In this document: one piece after another, positions 7,433-10,893 of the stretch
Layout of the letters: each line of letters opens with the position of its first letter
Numbering within the stretch: position 1 is the stretch's first letter
Assembly (NCBI GenBank): GCA_024763115.1
Contig: JANTGB010000049.1
Span: 1 to 10,893, forward strand
Origin: Desulfobulbaceae bacterium
Lineage (GTDB): Bacteria; Desulfobacterota; Desulfobulbia; Desulfobulbales; SURF-16
Direction: 5' to 3'
DNA length: 10,893 nucleotides
Notes under the pieces: model-generated
What the model saw: only the letters and a program-made list of their open reading frames with translations
The model's database searches: none
Told to the model about the DNA's origin: nothing
Translations under genes and position numbers: made by a program

Positions 7433-7589
7433 GTAACTACTCATGGGGTAAGCATCCTAACTTCGCTAACCCCTGTAATTGTAACTGGTTACAGGGTGCA
7501 GGTAAGCGACCAAATGAACAAATCTAAAGCGCTGGTAAACGCTTAGAGACTTAAATATTGCAAAGATTTACTCCCTGGTGAACGGTTAC
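7433..7589. repeat. Palindromic intergenic element D (dehydratase / fabG gap), composite
   Basis: This element fills the space between the dehydratase stop (7598) and the fabG ATG (7429). Left ends occur at 7433 (GTAACTACTCATGGGG) and 7481 (GTAACTGGTTAC); the right end CTGGTGAACGGTTAC is at 7575-7589. An internal perfect 8-bp inverted repeat, CCCTGTAA/TTACAGGG, lies at 7471-7478 and 7489-7496. Positions 7510-7547 repeat the left arm of element A in opposite orientation, and 7433-7511 repeats the first part of element B. It looks like overlapping or nested copies rather than one clean palindrome. Confidence 0.65.
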
Positions 7590-7597
7590 TCATATCC

Positions 7598-8038
7598 TTA
7601 CCTGTCTGCCTGGAATAGCTGCAGGGTTACTTCGCCTATGATTTCGTTGTTTAATTTTAAAAGGCTCTCTATTTCCCGGAGGCCGTCATAGTTTTTGGTA
7701 TTTTCCGCCCTGGTGATTATTTTGCTGTTGAACGGAATGATGTCAATTTTAAAACCTGCCCGTTTTACTCCGACCAGCCAGCCCATTCTGTCGGAATCCA
7801 TGCCGTGGGTCTGAATTCTGCCCCAACCATTACAGACTCCGGCGCATTGAGCTGCCAATTCCACCAGAATAAGGGATCGGGCTCCGCCGTCAGTCAACAG
7901 CGGCCATGATTTACCCACAGTTGACGAGGTAACGGCATAATCTTTTTCAAGGGTGACAATCCTGTCAACAAGGATCATTTTCCCTTGATGGGGGATTAAA
8001 TCCTCAATATTAATTTTGGCTTTTTCTTTATCATTCAT
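7598..8038 (-). CDS. Hotdog-fold 3-hydroxyacyl-ACP dehydratase, ApeP/FabZ-like
   Basis: 146 residues from the ATG at 8038, chosen because a strong AGGTGGAG ribosome binding site precedes it; the frame stays open 32 codons further, to 8134, but that stretch is not hotdog-like. LIPHQGKMILVDRIV at 14-28 is the N-terminal signature of FabZ/ApeP-type dehydratases. LILVELAAQCAGV at 56-68 is the central hotdog helix, with Glu60 in the position of the FabZ catalytic acid. The usual GHFPxxPxxPG segment carrying the FabZ catalytic His is not evident; the region reads VGKSWPLLTDGG. APE clusters use two dissimilar dehydratase subunits (ApeI and ApeP), and this may be one of such a pair. It would convert 3-hydroxyacyl-ACP to the trans-2-enoyl form and is the first gene of the minus-strand operon. 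Confidence 0.78.
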   Translation of the reverse strand: MNDKEKAKINIEDLIPHQGKMILVDRIVTLEKDYAVTSSTVGKSWPLLTDGGARSLILVELAAQCAGVCNGWGRIQTHGMDSDRMGWLVGVKRAGFKIDIIPFNSKIITRAENTKNYDGLREIESLLKLNNEIIGEVTLQLFQADR

Positions 8039-8045
8039 TGCCTTG

Positions 8046-8053
8046 CTCCACCT
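8046..8053 (-). promoter_or_regulatory. Ribosome binding site of the dehydratase
   Basis: AGGTGGAG on the minus strand, 7 nt before the ATG at 8036-8038. It supports the short start of the dehydratase over the upstream in-frame codon at 8134. Confidence 0.7.
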
Positions 8054-8105
8054 CACTATCAGGGCCAGGGGCGGAAAATCAGATGACAAAATAAAAATCT
8101 CAGAA

Positions 8106-8134
8106 TATATAACATTAATTGCTTTGTCATACAA
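8106..8134 (-). promoter_or_regulatory. Candidate sigma70-type promoter for the minus-strand operon
   Basis: On the minus strand, TTGTAT (8129-8134) and TATATA (8106-8111) are separated by 17 nt, about 70 nt upstream of the dehydratase ATG. The stretch is the most AT-rich part of the divergent region 8039-8191. It would drive the eight-gene operon. The match is moderate and made by eye. For the plus-strand ACP unit I see only a weak candidate (TTGCTT 8119-8124, TATCTA 8142-8147). Confidence 0.4.
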
Positions 8135-8191
8135 TTGTAACTATCTACTCCGCAACCGCTCAAGCCTGAAATCGGCCATTGGCATAAAAAT

Positions 8192-8449
8192 ATGAATAAG
8201 CTGATAGAAGAATTAAAAACAAAACTTATTGACGTCCTTAATCTGGTTGATGTAACTCCCGAAGATATTGATGAGAATGCCCAATTTGTCGGGGGAGAAC
8301 TGGGCATTGACTCTATTGATGTGCTGGAAATGGTCGTTATGATTGAAAAGGATTATGGCGTGACCATCAACAACAAGGAAATGGGCGAGAAAGTTTTTGC
8401 CACCCTGACTGCTCTGGCTCAATATATTGAGGAAAACAAGTCACCCTGA
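8192..8449 (+). CDS. Acyl carrier protein
   Basis: 85 residues, normal ACP length, acidic and helical. The phosphopantetheine attachment site is Ser41 in GGELGIDSIDVLEMVVMIE; the GIDSID form is common in ACPs of type II and APE-type systems, where FabF-linked housekeeping ACPs usually have ADSLD. It would carry the growing polyene chain between ketosynthase, reductase and dehydratase. It is the first gene of the plus-strand unit and ends 5 nt before the ketosynthase fusion, so the two are co-transcribed. The ATG has no obvious Shine-Dalgarno sequence; the nearest upstream bases are AT-rich. Confidence 0.93.
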   Translation: MNKLIEELKTKLIDVLNLVDVTPEDIDENAQFVGGELGIDSIDVLEMVVMIEKDYGVTINNKEMGEKVFATLTALAQYIEENKSP

Positions 8450-8454
8450 CCCGC

Positions 8455-10596
8455 ATGACCAACCATAAGATATATATTGCCGGCATGGGGATTATCTCGC
8501 CTCTGGGCAGGGGGCCTGGTGCCACGGAACAGGCTTTGCGGGATAATGTCAGCGCCATAAGCCCGTTGCGGCTCTTTTCCGTTAAAAACGCCTTACCGGT
8601 AGGCGAAGTCAAAGAAAATCTAGAGAATTATTCCCTGCCCCGAACTCATGCCCTTGCCCTTGAAGCAGCAAAACAGGCCATGGCAAAATGCGCCCACCCT
8701 CCTGAGGCGATAATTCTGGGCACCACCACCGGCGGCATACTGACCACGGAAACAGAGTTTAAAAATAACAATAAAAATCCATCCGCTTACAGGTGGCACG
8801 GGCTGACTACGGTGGCCGGAGAAATAGCCCGGCGGCATGGCTGCGACGGGCCGGTTATCACGGTATCAACCGCCTGTTCCTCCGGGGCCGCAGCCATTAA
8901 AATCGCCCTGGAAATGCTCAGAAAAGGCGAGGTGAAATGTATTCTCGCCGGTGGGGCGGATTCTCTCTGCCATCTTACTTTTTTCGGTTTTCATTCATTA
9001 CAGCTGGTTGATCCGGACGGCAGTCGTCCCCTGGATAAAAACCGGATTGGCATGTCGGTTGCCGAAGGCGCGGCCCTGCTGCTCCTTACCACGGAAAAAA
9101 CGGATCATGCCGTGGAAATCATGGGCGGCGGCCTGTCATGCGATGCCTATCATCCGGCAGCCCCTCATCCCCAGGGCCGGGGGGCGTTGGAAGCAATGAC
9201 CAAAGCCATTGAAGATGCCGGAATCAAGCCGGACGATATTGGTTATGTTAATCTGCACGGTACCGGCACCCCGGACAATGATCTGGCCGAGGCCCGGGCG
9301 CTTCAAGCCCTGTTTGCCGATAATCCGCCCCCGCTCTCCTCTATCAAAGGGGCAATGGGCCACAGCCTGGCTGCTGCCGGCGCGGTTGAGGCCCTGATCT
9401 CAGCCCTTGTTGTCAGCCGAAATCTGCTCCCGGCCAATACCCGCTGTCAGCAGCCTGATCCCGAGCTTGGCCTTACCCCCCCGGCCTCTCCCATAAACCG
9501 GCATGTTTCGGCAGTACTGTCTAATTCTTTTGGTTTCGGCGGCAATAACGCGGCCCTGGTTATTGCTGAAGCGGATAAATTCAGCGGAGCGCCGGCCAGG
9601 GGCGAAAAAGCGCCGTTGACCATTATCGGCAGATCATGTCTTAGCGGAGCCGGTGACCTGGAGGCCACCATGGCCGGTCTTTACCGGGGCGACAGCGTTG
9701 CCGGGACTCTTTCCCTGGACGAAATTTCCGCTGATCTTCCGGCCCGTGATGTCCGGCGCTTAAAGCGTCTGGCCCGAATGGGTCTGGCCCTGGCAACAGC
9801 TGCCCATAAAGACTCGGGCAGAGACAAACCTCCGGCCTCGGTTTTTATGGGAACAGGCTGGGGCGCTCTTACTGAAACACATAATTTTCTGGCTCAGCTT
9901 GCCGAGGATGAACAATATCCCAGTCCCACTGATTTTGTCGGCTCCGTGCATAACGGCCCGGCCGGCCAGGTGGCGATAATGTTCAAGGCAACCGGCGCTG
10001 ATATTACCACCAGCGGCGGCGATTACTCCTTTGAACAGGCCCTGATGACTGCTGATCTTTTAAGTGAAAACAGTGATGAGACAATTTTCCTGCTTGGCGC
10101 GGATGAGGGCCACCCTGAATTCTCGCCTCTTTTTGATCCTTCCATCAGCCCAAATACCCCTCTGGCTGACGGCGGCGGCGGGTTCTGTCTGACAAGAAAC
10201 AGCAGGGAAAAGGGGATTACCATTTTTACTTCATTTTTTAAACAGGCAACAGGCTCTCGTGTTATTAATGATCTGCTGGAAACCCTGGGAGGCCCTGGGG
10301 CAATAATTACTGATTACGGCCTGCTTATGGCCGGTATTCCGGCTGCTTTTCGGCAAACGGGCCAAAAACAGCTTGAGCGGTTTATTAAACATACGGGATT
10401 TAATGGCCCTGTTATTGATTATCGGCAGTTGACCGGTGAATTTGCCTCGGCCTCAGCCCTGGCTGCGGTTATGGCGGTTGAATTTCTGGCAAGAGGCGAA
10501 CTGCCCGGTTTTCCCGGAGTTATCCTTGATAAAAAAAATGCTCTTGTCCTGGGGCTTGGGGAATATATTACGGCTATGGAAATTAGTGGTAGATGA
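8455..10596 (+). CDS. Ketosynthase fused to a catalytically dead ketosynthase-like (chain-length-factor) domain
   Basis: 713 residues, about 300 more than a FabF-type ketosynthase. Domain 1 (1-372) is an intact KAS II: STACSSG with Cys141, NLHGTGTPDND with His268, KGAMGHSLAAAG with Lys298 and His303, and SNSFGFGGNNA at 356-366. After a short linker (about 372-385), domain 2 (386-713) is a degenerate ketosynthase. The nucleophile region reads ITTSGGDYSFEQAL, with Gly near 521 where Cys belongs; the His303 region reads TGEFASASALAAV, with Glu662; no HGTGT is seen. SVHNGPAG (497-504) resembles the ketoacyl-synthase-like family that includes the APE chain length factor ApeC. In APE systems an active ketosynthase (ApeO) pairs with ApeC as a heterodimer; here both appear in one polypeptide. 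It probably performs decarboxylative condensation and sets chain length. Confidence 0.92.
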   Translation: MTNHKIYIAGMGIISPLGRGPGATEQALRDNVSAISPLRLFSVKNALPVGEVKENLENYSLPRTHALALEAAKQAMAKCAHPPEAIILGTTTGGILTTETEFKNNNKNPSAYRWHGLTTVAGEIARRHGCDGPVITVSTACSSGAAAIKIALEMLRKGEVKCILAGGADSLCHLTFFGFHSLQLVDPDGSRPLDKNRIGMSVAEGAALLLLTTEKTDHAVEIMGGGLSCDAYHPAAPHPQGRGALEAMTKAIEDAGIKPDDIGYVNLHGTGTPDNDLAEARALQALFADNPPPLSSIKGAMGHSLAAAGAVEALISALVVSRNLLPANTRCQQPDPELGLTPPASPINRHVSAVLSNSFGFGGNNAALVIAEADKFSGAPARGEKAPLTIIGRSCLSGAGDLEATMAGLYRGDSVAGTLSLDEISADLPARDVRRLKRLARMGLALATAAHKDSGRDKPPASVFMGTGWGALTETHNFLAQLAEDEQYPSPTDFVGSVHNGPAGQVAIMFKATGADITTSGGDYSFEQALMTADLLSENSDETIFLLGADEGHPEFSPLFDPSISPNTPLADGGGGFCLTRNSREKGITIFTSFFKQATGSRVINDLLETLGGPGAIITDYGLLMAGIPAAFRQTGQKQLERFIKHTGFNGPVIDYRQLTGEFASASALAAVMAVEFLARGELPGFPGVILDKKNALVLGLGEYITAMEISGR

Positions 10597-10893
10597 TCTG
10601 ACAATCCGGGGTATAAATATCGCCGGCAAACTATTCCCTACATTTTTAATTTTCAAATTTTTCTGCAAAATAACGCTGAAACAAAGCCGGATTTTCAGAA
10701 AGCTAAGACAAAGCATTGAGCTTAGGGCTCACTCAAAAATAACTTCGCATTCTAAGGCGCAATCTGAACATTTAGAAAAGCGATCTGCAATTATGAAATC
10801 CGGAAGCGTAGCCCTGCTACGCCTGCGGTTGCATGCAATTAGATCACTTCTCTAAATGTCCATATTACACCTTATCTCTACTAATTTATTTTT
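10597..10893. other. Non-coding region downstream of the ketosynthase fusion
   Basis: About 300 bp, AT-rich, with stops in all frames that matter; the open frames here are short and lack family-like sequence. Apart from the palindrome at 10766-10861 I see no gene, RNA gene or convincing intrinsic terminator directly after the KS stop. A short inverted pair AAGCT/AGCTT lies near 10699-10723. Confidence 0.5.
10766..10861. repeat. 96-bp imperfect palindrome after the ACP-KS operon
   Basis: Outer arms 10766-10786 and 10841-10861 match at 18 of 21 positions. A perfect 6-bp inner stem GCGTAG/CTACGC with loop CCCTG lies at 10806-10822 and shares the same centre (about 10814), so the whole block is one long hairpin with imperfect middle arms. 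The three outer-arm mismatches are G:T pairs on the minus strand. It is unrelated in sequence to elements A-D. It may act as a terminator or mRNA-stabilising hairpin, or be a REP-like repeat; no T-run follows directly. Confidence 0.6.

Noticed and set aside
7430..7444. Upstream ATG of fabG adding MSSYD
   Set aside because: It lies in the terminal motif of repeat D, and FabG proteins normally begin close to the TGxxxGIG strand; the ATG at 7429 fits better.
2310..7597. CRISPR array
   Set aside because: The repeated motifs are long, inverted and far apart, separated by genes; there are no regular short repeats with unique spacers.
8039..8134. N-terminal extension of the dehydratase
   Set aside because: The extra 32 residues are not hotdog-like and the candidate promoter falls inside them; the ATG at 8038 has a strong ribosome binding site.
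8136..8160. Fifth copy of the repeat end near the divergent promoter
   Set aside because: GTAACTATCTACTCC only loosely resembles the terminal motif, and no inverted partner is visible.
10436..10855. 139-residue open frame overlapping the KS 3' end
   Set aside because: It overlaps the ketosynthase fusion in another frame and continues into the palindrome; composition is not protein-like.

Overview
This window carries most of a type II polyketide/fatty-acid-like biosynthetic locus of the aryl polyene (APE) kind. The call rests on gene content: a stand-alone acyl carrier protein, a ketosynthase with a chain-length-factor-like domain, a FabG-type ketoreductase, a hotdog dehydratase, an AMP-forming ligase, a LolA-like carrier, a DUF3261-like lipoprotein and a family 2 glycosyltransferase. 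In APE clusters these make a conjugated polyene, attach it to a lipid and move it to the outer membrane. The LolA protein and lipoprotein therefore imply a Gram-negative diderm. Codon use, the FakA/DegV fusion and the B12-type radical SAM gene suggest an anaerobic Desulfobacterota-like bacterium; that is inference, since no taxonomic marker gene is present.

Layout. Eight genes run right to left on the minus strand from a divergent promoter region near 8100: dehydratase (start 8038), ketoreductase fabG, LolA-like carrier, DUF3261-like lipoprotein, radical SAM enzyme, AMP-ligase, FakA-FakB-like fusion and glycosyltransferase, which runs off the left edge. On the plus strand the ACP (8192) and a 713-residue ketosynthase/chain-length-factor fusion (8455) form a two-gene unit. 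Downstream of it lies about 300 bp of non-coding DNA holding a 96-bp palindrome. Some usual APE partners (exporter, acyltransferase, thioesterase, second dehydratase) are not here and may lie to the left.

Working model: the AMP-ligase activates a carboxylic acid starter and loads it on the ACP. KS/CLF extends it, FabG and the dehydratase reduce and dehydrate each unit to give a polyene, the glycosyltransferase and unseen acyltransferases build the lipid head, and LolA/DUF3261 help export. The FakA-FakB fusion could supply an acyl-phosphate for the lipid anchor. The radical SAM enzyme may tailor the product.

The most unusual non-coding feature is a family of long imperfect palindromes, 110-176 bp each. 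They fill almost exactly the four wide gaps of the minus-strand operon (2310-2491, 5100-5283, 6534-6688, 7430-7597) and share a terminal motif of the form GTAAC-N2-YTCAC. In three copies, all the transition-type mismatches between the arms that I counted are G:T pairs on the plus strand, a strong strand asymmetry.
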